Source of the DNA: Streptomyces camponoticapitis
GTDB lineage: Bacteria > Actinomycetota > Actinomycetes > Streptomycetales > Streptomycetaceae
Assembly: GCF_014646115.1 (NCBI RefSeq)
Contig: NZ_BMMV01000005.1
Span: 1-64,000, forward strand
Length of the DNA: 64,000 nucleotides
Reading direction: 5' to 3'
Numbering within the stretch: position 1 is the first letter of the stretch; every line of letters starts with the position of its first letter. Positions 32,922-40,381 of the stretch are shown piece by piece. Position numbers and translations under genes: made by a program. Below the pieces are notes generated by a model. It was not told the origin of the DNA. It saw only the letters and a program-made list of their open reading frames with translations, and made no database searches.

Positions 32922-32956
32922 GTCGGGTTTCTCCTGTTGGGTCGGGGTGCGGTTGG

Positions 32957-33727
32957 TCAGGCGGTGATCTGGCAGCGGGGGCATTCGCAGGGCTGGCCGG
33001 TGTCTTCGCCGATCGGCTTGGGGGTCACTGGCGGCCCGGAGATGGTGATGAACTCGATCTCGGCAGCCCCCGCCGGGTAGGCGTGAGCGCCAATGAGCCG
33101 GCGGCGGCAGGCGCGGCACCAGGGCCCGGTGAACCAGCCGCCGCGGTTGCAGCTGGGGCAGCGAGTGAGCCAGGCCGGCCGGCCGTGGGCCGAAGACCAG
33201 ACGGGGCACGTCTTGCGGCCACGAGGCCGCGGACGCTCCCAGTCGAGGTAGTCGTCGTACCGGCTGTCGCGTAACAAGTCATAGGGCTTGGGCGGGTGGC
33301 CGATGAGCACGAGCTGCCCGCCGGGCCAGTCGCAGGTGCAGTCGCCTTCGCAGCGGCAGGCCAGGGTCTTGCCGAGTTCGACGGCCTTCTCGATGCGGGG
33401 GACGCCGGTGCCTTTGACTTCGAGCCACATGCCGTGGTCGGGCAGCCGGAAGTCGGGGAGGTAGACCGAACCGGAGGGCAGGTTGATGGCCTCAGGTTCG
33501 TACTGCCAGGCGATGTTGAGGCTGTCGAGCGTGGCCGCCCATCCGGCTTCAAGGGCGGATCGGAAGGTGACGCCGGCGTACCAGGTAGGCAGGGCTTCGA
33601 TCGTCATGTCGCCACCGAGGGCGCCCGCTTGGCCGGGTATGTGGTTCTGCCGGGCGAGCCTCTGCTCCATGTAGTCGCCGATGATCTGCCCGATCGACAT
33701 GCCGTTGCTGATGTTCTGGATGCTCAT
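32957..33727 (-). CDS. PD-(D/E)XK nuclease-like protein with zinc fingers and a TTA codon
   Basis: A 256-residue protein. The pattern FRSALEAGWAATLDSLNI, WQYEPEAI, SVYLPDFRLPDHGMWLEVKG matches PD-(D/E)XK nucleases (TnsA/VRR-like): acid, then PDF, then EVK. Cys pairs CRCEGDCTC, CPSCN, CRAC and CECPRC lie after it. Codon 152 is TTA (33272-33274). The ATG overlaps the DnaB stop by four bases. A role in recombination or replication-fork processing is likely. Confidence 0.75.
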   Translation of the reverse strand: MSIQNISNGMSIGQIIGDYMEQRLARQNHIPGQAGALGGDMTIEALPTWYAGVTFRSALEAGWAATLDSLNIAWQYEPEAINLPSGSVYLPDFRLPDHGMWLEVKGTGVPRIEKAVELGKTLACRCEGDCTCDWPGGQLVLIGHPPKPYDLLRDSRYDDYLDWERPRPRGRKTCPVWSSAHGRPAWLTRCPSCNRGGWFTGPWCRACRRRLIGAHAYPAGAAEIEFITISGPPVTPKPIGEDTGQPCECPRCQITA

Positions 33728-35097
33728 CCCAGCTCCCGCCCCATGGACCGGAGCCGTGCGTAGTGGCCTTGAAAGATCAGCGGGACGATGCGGCCGTTGG
33801 CGCCGTTGCGGTTCTTCGCGACGATGAGGTCGATCTCGCCGGCCCGGTTGTCGTCGGGGGTGCCGTCGTCGTTGAGGGGGCGGTGCATGAGGACAATGAC
33901 GTTGGAGTCCTGCTCGATCGCCGACGAGTCCTTGAAGTCGGTGACGACGGGCTGACGGCCGGCGGCGCCGCGGTTGAACTGGGCGAGGGCGACGACGGGG
34001 ATTTCGAACTCCATCGCCAGGAGCTTCAGCCCGCGGGAGAGTTCGGCGACTTCGTTGGCCCGGTTCGCGTTGGGCTTCGCGTTCTCTGGGGTCATGAGCT
34101 GGAGGTAGTCGGCAACGACGATCGCTGGTGCGTTGCCCTGGGATGCCATCCACCGCATGCGGGCCCGGATCTTCCCGATGGTGAGGTTCGGGGAGTCGTC
34201 GAGGATGAAGTTGTGGGCGTTCTGAAGCTTCGGCGCGGCCTTGAAGACTTTCTCCCAGTCGGCCTGGTCGAGCTTGCGGCGGATGAGTTTGTCGAGGACG
34301 ACTCCCGCTTCGGCGGCGGTGAGGCGGGCCATGAGTTCGGAGCCGCCCATTTCGAGGCTGGCTACGAGGGCGGGCCGGCCGCGGGATAGGGCGACGTGCG
34401 CGGCCAGGTTCATACCGAGGAGCGACTTGCCGCCGCCGGTTGCGGCACCGACGGTGACGAGCTGGCCGGGCTTGAGTTCGACGACGTCGTTGAGGTCGTG
34501 CCAGGGGGTGTCGAGGGCGTTGGGGTCGGCGCCGGCTTCGAGTTCGTCGATGAAGCCCATCCACCGGTCGGCAACAGCGAGCCGCACCTCGGTGGAGGCG
34601 GTTCCGGCTGCCGCGGCCTGAAGGTCGGCCATGGCGGCGTCGAGGATTTCGGCGGCGGTGGATGCGGCGACGAGGGCGCGGGAGGTGGCGCGGCGGGTGG
34701 CGTCGAGGACGGCCCGCAGTTGGGCGCTCTCGCGGATGATCTCGGCGTAGTGCTCGGCGTGGGACGCGGACGGGACCTGGTGGCACAACTGGTGGAGGTA
34801 GGCGGCTCCTCCAACTCGGCCGAGTTCGCCGGTGGCGAGGAGTTCGGCGGCAACGGTGATGGGGTCGATCTTCGGGTCTCGGCTGCGGGAGTACAGGTCG
34901 GTGATGGCGCGGTAGATCGTCTGGTGCTGTGGGACGTAGAAGTCGGTGGGGCCGGTGAGGATCGCTGCGATGGGGTCGATGCGGCGGCGGTCGAGGAGCA
35001 TTGAGCCGAGGGCGGCTTCTTCGGCTTCGCGGTTGTGCGGGCTGGTGCTGGTCTCGCCGCCGTCGTCGATGTCGGGGAGCCATGTGGGCTCGGTCAT
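33724..35097 (-). CDS. dnaB: Replicative DNA helicase, DnaB family
   Basis: A 457-residue ring helicase for phage replication. The N-terminal DnaB domain spans residues 20-120 (REAEEAALGSMLLDRRRIDP). The RecA-like core has Walker A GAATGGGKSLLGMN near residue 220, SLEMGGSELMAR (motif H1a), Walker B VVADYLQLM, and SSAIEQDSNVIVLMHRP. The ATG at 35097 overlaps the initiator stop (ATGA), pairing initiator and helicase like lambda O and P. Confidence 0.94.
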   Translation of the reverse strand: MTEPTWLPDIDDGGETSTSPHNREAEEAALGSMLLDRRRIDPIAAILTGPTDFYVPQHQTIYRAITDLYSRSRDPKIDPITVAAELLATGELGRVGGAAYLHQLCHQVPSASHAEHYAEIIRESAQLRAVLDATRRATSRALVAASTAAEILDAAMADLQAAAAGTASTEVRLAVADRWMGFIDELEAGADPNALDTPWHDLNDVVELKPGQLVTVGAATGGGKSLLGMNLAAHVALSRGRPALVASLEMGGSELMARLTAAEAGVVLDKLIRRKLDQADWEKVFKAAPKLQNAHNFILDDSPNLTIGKIRARMRWMASQGNAPAIVVADYLQLMTPENAKPNANRANEVAELSRGLKLLAMEFEIPVVALAQFNRGAAGRQPVVTDFKDSSAIEQDSNVIVLMHRPLNDDGTPDDNRAGEIDLIVAKNRNGANGRIVPLIFQGHYARLRSMGRELG

Positions 35098-36008
35098 GCG
35101 GCGCGGCCTTTCGTGTTGGGGTGGCATTCGGGGCAGCGGTTGAGGCTGCGGATGCCGCGGGCGTCTTCGGTTTCGCGGGTGCGGGTGATGGGGTCGCAGT
35201 CGGGGTGGCCGCAGTGCGGCGGCTTGTCGGCGGCGGGTTGCGGGCGAGTGCTCCGCGGGGGCAGGCCGACCCAGCCGGCCTTGAGGAAGAACTTGGCGAA
35301 GCGGATGGGCTCGCGCGCTTTGGTGCCAGCCGCGAACTTGACCATCTGCTCAACTCCGGCGCGGTCGAGGATTCGGGCTACGGCTTGCCAGTCGTCGGCG
35401 GTCATCTGCCAGGAGACGTAGATCCCGGCTTCGGTCATGGCCTTGATGAGCGGCTGGCAGTAGTCGAAGGCCCGTGGGGTTCGTTCTTCGCTGCTCGCCT
35501 GCTCGCCTTCGCCGGTAGGTAGGGAGGAGATAGGAGAAGGAAGAACTCTTGTGGTCGGCAGGCGACCTAGGTTCGATCCGGACTTAGCGGTTTCTGTCCC
35601 TTTTGGCTGGGTCGTCTCCCGACCTAGGGCTAGGTCGTCTCCCGACCTAGGTTCGTGTCGCTTTCCGGGGCGTTTGCCGGACTTAGCTGGGTCGTCTCCC
35701 GACCCAGCCTTACCGTCAGGAATCTGAATGAAATAGACATTCTGTGCATGCTCTTTCTGGGCCTTGATGGGGTCGGGCGAGTCGCACCGAACCCATCCGC
35801 CGTCGAGGAGGTTTTTGCGGTGCGTGAGGAACGAGGACTTCGACATCCCCGTGGCTTCCAGCAGCACCGATTGGGCCGGCTGGTTTCTGTGAGCGATCGA
35901 GCCGGTGTCCGCGTCAGCCCACGTTGCGATCGTCAGCGCCAAGAGCCGCGACAGGGGAGGCAGTCCGCTGCGCCTGATCGCGCGCTCGAACTCGAACCTG
36001 CTCGGCAT
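35094..36008 (-). CDS. Replication initiation protein with internal iterons
   Basis: A 304-residue protein. The N-terminal 95 residues form a winged helix-turn-helix (GLPPLSRLLALTIATWADAD, LLEATGMSKSSFLTHRKNLL). The central 100 residues are a Gly/Ser/Lys-rich linker encoded by repeated palindromes. The C-terminal part carries a DnaD-like segment (ADDWQAVARILDRAGVEQMV) and a zinc pair, CGHPDCD and CPECHPNTKGRAA. The gene order initiator-DnaB and repeats inside the gene parallel lambda O. Confidence 0.85.
   Translation of the reverse strand: MPSRFEFERAIRRSGLPPLSRLLALTIATWADADTGSIAHRNQPAQSVLLEATGMSKSSFLTHRKNLLDGGWVRCDSPDPIKAQKEHAQNVYFIQIPDGKAGSGDDPAKSGKRPGKRHEPRSGDDLALGRETTQPKGTETAKSGSNLGRLPTTRVLPSPISSLPTGEGEQASSEERTPRAFDYCQPLIKAMTEAGIYVSWQMTADDWQAVARILDRAGVEQMVKFAAGTKAREPIRFAKFFLKAGWVGLPPRSTRPQPAADKPPHCGHPDCDPITRTRETEDARGIRSLNRCPECHPNTKGRAA
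35607..35707. repeat. Three 21-bp palindromic iterons inside the initiator gene, candidate replication origin
   Basis: Each unit has 8-bp arms CT[AG]GGTCG and CGACC[CT]AG around TCTCC. Copies are at 35607-35627, 35630-35650 and 35687-35707; half-sites CGACCTAGG occur at about 35563 and CCGGACTTAGC at about 35578 and 35678. Repeats in the middle of an initiator gene are typical of phage origins. Confidence 0.7.
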
Positions 36009-36059
36009 TGACGACTTCCTTAAGGCGATACGGATAGGTCTGCGGCGGGTGCGGCCCGG

Positions 36060-36215
36060 TCAGGTGGGGGCGCGGGGGTTTTGGTTGTGCGGGAGGTCGA
36101 CTTGCTGGCCGTCGACGTGGTGGCGCCACCAGCCGGGCCGTCCGGGGATCGCGACGGGCGGCCAGTCCGGGGTGGCGACCATTTCCCTTGGCTGCGGGGC
36201 TGGTTCGGCGGTCAC
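36060..36215 (-). CDS. Small Pro/Trp-rich protein
   Basis: A 51-residue ORF (GTG at 36215, GTGA overlap with the methyltransferase stop). MTAEPAPQPREMVATPDWP at the start, then GRPGWWRHHVDGQQVDL. Coding bias is good. Function unknown. Confidence 0.55.
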   Translation of the reverse strand: MTAEPAPQPREMVATPDWPPVAIPGRPGWWRHHVDGQQVDLPHNQNPRAPT

Positions 36216-37186
36216 GCGGCCACCGCCAGGTGCCGTTCGCCGACGCCGTCATCCGCGCGGCTGCCGGCGTCGGCGAACGGCACTGCTACGGCGTTGCCGA
36301 CCTGCAAGTACTGCTGCCCTGCGCGGCCGTGGAAGGTGAGGCCGGGGCGGAAGCCCTGGAGGGCGGCGCACTCGGCCACAGTGGGCCGCAGGTGCGGGAC
36401 GCCGCGGTCGGCCCACAGTGGGGTGCCTATGACTTTCCGCATGGCCTGCCGGGTGCCGTTGCCGAACGGCTCCGCACCGCCAGTCGCGGTACCGCCCCCG
36501 GTGACGGTGGGCGCCGGCCGCTGTGTGTACCCCCAGCCGATGACCGACGTCATCGGCGTGAGCGGCGGCTGGCCGGTCCCGCCGTGCGTCGGCGCGGGAA
36601 GGGCGACTTCGTTGATGCGCGAGGCGATGAGCACGGCCCGCTTCCGGTGCTGGCCGAGTCCGCGGTGAGCCGCGTCGAGAACGCCTGTCGCGACGCTGTA
36701 GCCCCAGCGGGTGAGGATGCCGGCGTACTGCTCCCAGACCGGCAGGACGGACGGGACCTGCTCCATGCAGATCCGTTCCGGCATCAGGTCGTAGTGCCAG
36801 CGCATGGGTTCGGCGGTGAGGGTTGACCGCGGGTCGAGGCAGGCGTTGCCGATCCCGGCGCGGGTGTCCTTGCCGCGGGACAGGTCTTCGACGGCTTGGT
36901 GCACGAGCGGCAGGTCGATGAGCCCGAGCTTCTTGCCGGACTTCCCGAACGGTGGGCACACCGGGCTGTCGATCTTCCACTCGGTCCGCCCTTTGAAGAC
37001 CCATGTCGGGTACTGGGTGACGTCGCACTGGATGGTGGCGTGCCCGGCCGTGGTGCGGGTGCGGCAGGCGGCGGCATCGAGCTCTAGCCCGACGTCTGCC
37101 ATGCCGAGGTTGCGGAGGGCTTCGGACCAGCCGATGCCCGCAAAGCCGTGGACGATCAAGGTGTCCCCCTGGTTGGAGGTGGTCAT
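36212..37186 (-). CDS. C5-cytosine DNA methyltransferase
   Basis: A 324-residue DNA methylase. Motif I HGFAGIGWSEALRNLGM, acidic VGLELDAAACRT, catalytic loop SPVCPPFGKSGKK in which the usual PPCQ is VCPP (the Cys is present), motif VI ICMEQVPSVLPVW, HRKRAVLIASR (motif VIII) and LQVGNAVAVPFA (motif X). ATG at 37186 used; a GTG about 24 bases upstream is possible. No restriction endonuclease gene is adjacent. The altered motif IV recalls phage-specific Dcm-like proteins. Confidence 0.85.
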   Translation of the reverse strand: MTTSNQGDTLIVHGFAGIGWSEALRNLGMADVGLELDAAACRTRTTAGHATIQCDVTQYPTWVFKGRTEWKIDSPVCPPFGKSGKKLGLIDLPLVHQAVEDLSRGKDTRAGIGNACLDPRSTLTAEPMRWHYDLMPERICMEQVPSVLPVWEQYAGILTRWGYSVATGVLDAAHRGLGQHRKRAVLIASRINEVALPAPTHGGTGQPPLTPMTSVIGWGYTQRPAPTVTGGGTATGGAEPFGNGTRQAMRKVIGTPLWADRGVPHLRPTVAECAALQGFRPGLTFHGRAGQQYLQVGNAVAVPFADAGSRADDGVGERHLAVAA

Positions 37187-37275
37187 GGGTGCCGAGTGGG
37201 CGCACGGAACCAGGCCCTTGGGGGCGCCAGCGTTCTCGATGGCGAGCCTCTCGGCGTGCTTCGAGAGTACCCCAA

Positions 37276-37355
37276 GGTGTGTAGGCACCGTCAGTACACT
37301 TGCGAGCCAAATCCGGGCCATGGGGTGTGTAGGCAGGAGACCGTCAGCTACGCTG
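37276..37355 (+). promoter_or_regulatory. Duplicated GGTGTGTAGGCA boxes and leaderless promoter
   Basis: GGTGTGTAGGCA occurs at 37276-37287 and 37324-37335, each followed by CCGTCAG (37288-37294, 37341-37347). TACGCT (37350-37355) lies six bases before the ATG at 37361, as in leaderless Streptomyces promoters. The gap also separates divergent genes, so the repeats may control both. Confidence 0.5.
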
Positions 37356-37360
37356 TCGGC

Positions 37361-37570
37361 ATGACGACGAAGGGGACGCCCGGCCGCATGGTCCGGATCG
37401 ATGAAGCGGTCTGGGACGAGTACGGGCAGTTGTGCGACGAGGAAGGCACCTCGCGCGGCGATGACCTGCGACGTCACGCCTACGCCCGCGTCAACGCCTG
37501 GCGAAAGAAGCAGGGGCTGCCCGCCAGAAAGCGCATCGTGATCAAGCGGTCCAAGCCCAAGTCCGACTGA
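37361..37570 (+). CDS. Small plus-strand DNA-binding protein, ribbon-helix-helix-like
   Basis: A 69-residue protein, MTTKGTPGRMVRIDEAVWDE at the start: a short strand (GRMVRID) followed by helices with S-R-G-D-D-L-R-R, the Arc/CopG pattern, and a Lys/Arg-rich C-terminal tail. No ribosome site; a leaderless -10 lies six bases before the ATG. It is transcribed against the surrounding minus-strand early genes and probably regulates them. Confidence 0.65.
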   Translation: MTTKGTPGRMVRIDEAVWDEYGQLCDEEGTSRGDDLRRHAYARVNAWRKKQGLPARKRIVIKRSKPKSD

Positions 37571-37588
37571 CATCCCCTTCTCCCTCCT

Positions 37589-37605
37589 GCCCCGCCGCGC
37601 GGGGC
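37589..37605 (+). terminator. Short hairpin terminator
   Basis: GCCCCGC (37589-37595) pairs with GCGGGGC (37599-37605), then CTTTG, 19 bases after the plus-strand stop. Confidence 0.55.
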
Positions 37606-37662
37606 CTTTGTCGTGCGCTCAGGTGTTGCGTCGCGCGGCTTGGGCGGTGAGGTGGGCGGCGG

Positions 37663-38067
37663 TCATGACGTCTCTCCGAAGATCGCCTTGTACTGCTGGC
37701 GCATGGGCTGGTCTTCGACGTGTGCGGGGTGAACGCACCGGTCCCGCCCACACCCGGTCATGACATTGCCGACCGGGTCCCGCTGGTTACCGATGCGGAA
37801 GGCAACCCGGTACACGGAGACCTTGTTGTCACCGCCGCGCAGCTGTCGGCCGGCAACGGTCCACAGGAGGTGTCCGTCTTCGGTGGGCTGGGTGCGGCGC
37901 CAGAAGATCGCTTCCGGGTCGCTGGGTTTAGGTCCCGGACGGGTCGGGGGCAGGTCGAGTTCTCTGCGGACGGCGGTGATCGTCCTTGTGTGGACGTGGA
38001 TCTGGCGGGCTATGGCCTTGGTGGTGAGCCCGGCCTGGAGGAGTTCGGCGATCGCGGCGCGGGACAT
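37663..38067 (-). CDS. HTH protein with HNH-like zinc loop
   Basis: A 134-residue protein. Residues 1-35 (ELLQAGLTTKAIARQIHVHT) are a helix-turn-helix; the C-terminal part has GCGRDRCVHPAHVED, resembling the zinc-binding His-Cys box of HNH_3 nucleases common in phages. Whether it is nuclease or only DNA-binding is unclear because a full His-Asn-His set is not obvious. Confidence 0.65.
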   Translation of the reverse strand: MSRAAIAELLQAGLTTKAIARQIHVHTRTITAVRRELDLPPTRPGPKPSDPEAIFWRRTQPTEDGHLLWTVAGRQLRGGDNKVSVYRVAFRIGNQRDPVGNVMTGCGRDRCVHPAHVEDQPMRQQYKAIFGETS

Positions 38068-38498
38068 CAGGCCGCCTCCTTATAGCCGCGCTGAGCTGTC
38101 TTTTTCTGGTTGGGGAAGTTGAGCTGGGCCGCCTTGCGCCGCCGCTGGTCCTGTCGGTAGTGCGGGGAGCAGAGACCGCGGGCCTTGACTTGGGTGCCGC
38201 AGTCGTCGCGGGTGCACGTGCTGGCGCCGCCGATGCCGTGCTCGAACTTCCAGCGGGAGACCTGGCGGAGCTGCACGCCGACGGCTTCGGCGGTGGCTTT
38301 CTCGGTCCAGCCGGCGCGGATCAGCAGCAGGGTCGCGGTCAGCTGCTCGTGCCGGGTGAGTTGCGGCCGGGGCCAGTCGCCGGCGATGGCGCGTTCGAGG
38401 GCGATCCAGTCGACGCCGCGGCTGTAGGTGCGGTCGGTGGGGATGGGGAGGGGCTGCCGTCCGAGGCTGGGTCGGGTGGCGAGGGGCCGGAGACTCAC
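38067..38498 (-). CDS. HTH protein with Cys-rich C-terminus
   Basis: A 143-residue protein (GTG at 38498, AAGGAG upstream). ATLLLIRAGWTEKATAEAVGV and RQVSRWKFEHGIG give a helix-turn-helix. TCTRDDCGTQVKARGLCSPH is a zinc-binding motif seen in many phage regulators and nucleases. A regulator role is plausible. The stop abuts the next gene's ATG (TGATG). Confidence 0.65.
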   Translation of the reverse strand: MSLRPLATRPSLGRQPLPIPTDRTYSRGVDWIALERAIAGDWPRPQLTRHEQLTATLLLIRAGWTEKATAEAVGVQLRQVSRWKFEHGIGGASTCTRDDCGTQVKARGLCSPHYRQDQRRRKAAQLNFPNQKKTAQRGYKEAA

Positions 38499-38653
38499 GT
38501 CCGCTCCTTCCGGGGGCGGTTGATGCGCCGGGCGCCGGTGACGACGGCCCAGGCGAGGGCGAGGCAGATGAGGAACGGGATGGTGGCGACGAACGCGGCG
38601 AGCACGACGGCGAACCACAGGCCGGCCGCGGCGAGGAAGGTGGCGGGAGTCAT
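38495..38653 (-). CDS. Small membrane protein
   Basis: A 52-residue protein with one long hydrophobic segment, FLAAAGLWFAVVLAAFVATI, continuing as PFLICLALAWAVVTG, then a basic tail ARRINRPRKERT. Overlaps both neighbours by four bases. Function unknown. Confidence 0.6.
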   Translation of the reverse strand: MTPATFLAAAGLWFAVVLAAFVATIPFLICLALAWAVVTGARRINRPRKERT

Positions 38654-39099
38654 GCCGTCCACCGCCTGACGGGGATCCCGGCCTTGTTGAGGCGGCGCAG
38701 GCAGTCGGCGGTGCCGGTGGAGTTGCCGACCTGGAAAGCCAGGGCCATCAGCGGCTTCCGGTCGATCATTTCCTGGTTGCGGCGGTGCCCGGCGAACGGG
38801 CAGAACTCGGTGTCGTCGCGGCGGGTCCGCCGGTGGCCGGGTCGGCAGGTGTTGACGCAGGGGCCTTCCCAGTCGGCTTCGACGGGGGTGTGGGCGATGC
38901 CGTCACCGAGTCGGGCTTTCGCCCAGTTGCCGCACATGGAGTCGGCGCCGGGGGCGGTGCCTTCCATGACGCTGATGCCGTCATAGCCGTCCTGAAGGGC
39001 GTCGTGCCAGACCTCGGTGAGGGCGTTGTCGATGGTGGTGCGGTCGGTCCAGGCGCGGGAGCCGAGGCCGAGGATCAGGGCGAGATGCGGGGCGCTCAT
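38650..39099 (-). CDS. SLOG-domain protein (DUF2493/YspA-like)
   Basis: A 149-residue protein with the SLOG pattern: LILGLGSRAWTDRTTIDNAL, SVMEGTAPGADSMCGNWAKA, and a late AGHRRNQEMIDRKP...GNSTGTADCLRRLNKAGIP. SLOG folds bind nucleotides or act on nucleic acids; phage members are of unknown role. Overlaps neighbours (ATGA). Confidence 0.8.
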   Translation of the reverse strand: MSAPHLALILGLGSRAWTDRTTIDNALTEVWHDALQDGYDGISVMEGTAPGADSMCGNWAKARLGDGIAHTPVEADWEGPCVNTCRPGHRRTRRDDTEFCPFAGHRRNQEMIDRKPLMALAFQVGNSTGTADCLRRLNKAGIPVRRWTA

Positions 39100-39434
39100 G
39101 CCGCCCTCCGTGCGGGGCTGGCGAACGGGGCGAGGACGTACTCCCCGATCTCCTTGTTGTGGGTCGGGCCGGACGTGGAACGGACCTTGCGGATTTCGAC
39201 GATCGGCGCGGGCTTCCGGTTGATCAGGGACAGGAACACGAGGCCCGCGGTGCCGTGTGCCATCTCGGGCAGCAGGTCGCGGAACGTGTTCATGGAGAAG
39301 GGGCGGCCGTTTTCCCCGAAGATCTGTATGGCCTGCTCGATGAGCGACCTGTCCCACTCGGAGACGGAGGCGATGAACGCTTCGAGTTCGGCGCTGATCC
39401 GGAGCTTCTCGGCCGGCGTGGCGGTGTGCGTCAC
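39096..39434 (-). CDS. Hypothetical protein, winged-helix-like
   Basis: A 112-residue protein. Helical N-terminal half (SAELEAFIASVSEWDRSLIE, AIQIFGENGRPFSMNTFRDL) then a short beta section with LSLINRKPAPIVEIRKVRS. The pattern suggests a small winged helix. Encoded between RecT and SLOG genes; role unknown. Confidence 0.6.
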   Translation of the reverse strand: MTHTATPAEKLRISAELEAFIASVSEWDRSLIEQAIQIFGENGRPFSMNTFRDLLPEMAHGTAGLVFLSLINRKPAPIVEIRKVRSTSGPTHNKEIGEYVLAPFASPARRAA

Positions 39435-39469
39435 GGCGCGTCCTTTCGGTCTGCTTTCCTGGGTGGAGG

Positions 39470-39498
39470 GGCCGCCCCCGATTCCCGCGGGGGCGGCC
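39470..39498 (-). terminator. Hairpin, 10-bp stem, after recT
   Basis: GGCCGCCCCC (39470-39479) pairs with GGGGGCGGCC (39489-39498), 17 bases past the recT stop. Confidence 0.65.
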
Positions 39499-39514
39499 TC
39501 CGGTGCGTGGAGGG

Positions 39515-40381
39515 TCAGGCGGTGGCGGTTCCGGCCCGCGGGTCGTCCGCGTCGCCGCCCGGGGAACCGGCCGTGATTTCAGCCGGCCGACTGGCGGTGA
39601 CTTCGCCGGCCACGTAGGGGCCAGGCGCGTCGATGGCCGTCAGCGAGGCGTCTGTTCGGACCGTCTCGTCGTGGGCTATGGCCTGCGCCAGCTCGGTCGA
39701 CTTCGGCAGCGTCTTGAACAGCTGCCGGATGCATGTCTTCTTCGCCATGGCGTCGTAGTCCGTCTTCCACGGCCCGTTGTCCTTGGCCTTGGCCCGTTTG
39801 CGGATGTCCTCGATGTCGTCGCGGTCGAGGACCAGGAACACGGCGCCGCCGGTGGTGGTGCGCGCGATGGCGTAGTAGGCGATGGCCCGGCCGCGGTTTC
39901 CCTTGGCGGGCTTGTGCTTGAGGAACGGCTCGAGGCCGTACTCGTAGTCGAAGAGGTCGCCCTCTTTGACGACTCGAGCGTCGAGGCCCTTGGCGATCGG
40001 CGACTGCCAGAAGAGCTTGACCATCCCCTGGTAGCCGACGACGAGCTGCACCTCGTAGGAGCCGAGTTTGCTGTTGTAGAACGGCAGCAGGTACGCCTCG
40101 CCAGCGGGCCCGCCGGGCTCGAGTCCCAGCTGGGCGCACGTCATGAGGGCGCCGGCGAAGGACTCCTGCGTGCAGTCAGCCAGGTACTTGACGGTGTTCA
40201 GGGAAGTGAGCGCGATGCGGGCAATGCGCTCGGGCTTGAGTCCCGTGGGGACGGCTCGAGCGAGTTCGCCGCTCATGTTGTTTACGAAGGCCCTAAGGTC
40301 GGGGCGCGGCTGTTCGCCGTTCTGCTGGACGGTGCCGACGCTTTCGGCTCGGCGGGCGACGGCGTTGCTGGCTGTGGTCAC
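39515..40381 (-). CDS. recT: RecT-family single-strand annealing protein
   Basis: A 288-residue recombinase that anneals complementary single strands. The RecT pattern is clear: LKPERIARIALTSLNTVKYLA, SFAGALMTCAQLGLEPG, GEAYLLPFYN, VQLVVGYQGMVKLFWQSP, and DYDAMAKKTCIRQLFKTLPKS. The GTG at 40381 overlaps the exonuclease stop (GTGA), so the pair is co-translated, as in RecE/RecT systems. Confidence 0.93.
   Translation of the reverse strand: MTTASNAVARRAESVGTVQQNGEQPRPDLRAFVNNMSGELARAVPTGLKPERIARIALTSLNTVKYLADCTQESFAGALMTCAQLGLEPGGPAGEAYLLPFYNSKLGSYEVQLVVGYQGMVKLFWQSPIAKGLDARVVKEGDLFDYEYGLEPFLKHKPAKGNRGRAIAYYAIARTTTGGAVFLVLDRDDIEDIRKRAKAKDNGPWKTDYDAMAKKTCIRQLFKTLPKSTELAQAIAHDETVRTDASLTAIDAPGPYVAGEVTASRPAEITAGSPGGDADDPRAGTATA

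Noticed and set aside
37619..37666. 15-codon minus-strand ORF with an ATGA overlap
   Set aside because: Has the coupling seen elsewhere in the operon but is too short to support.
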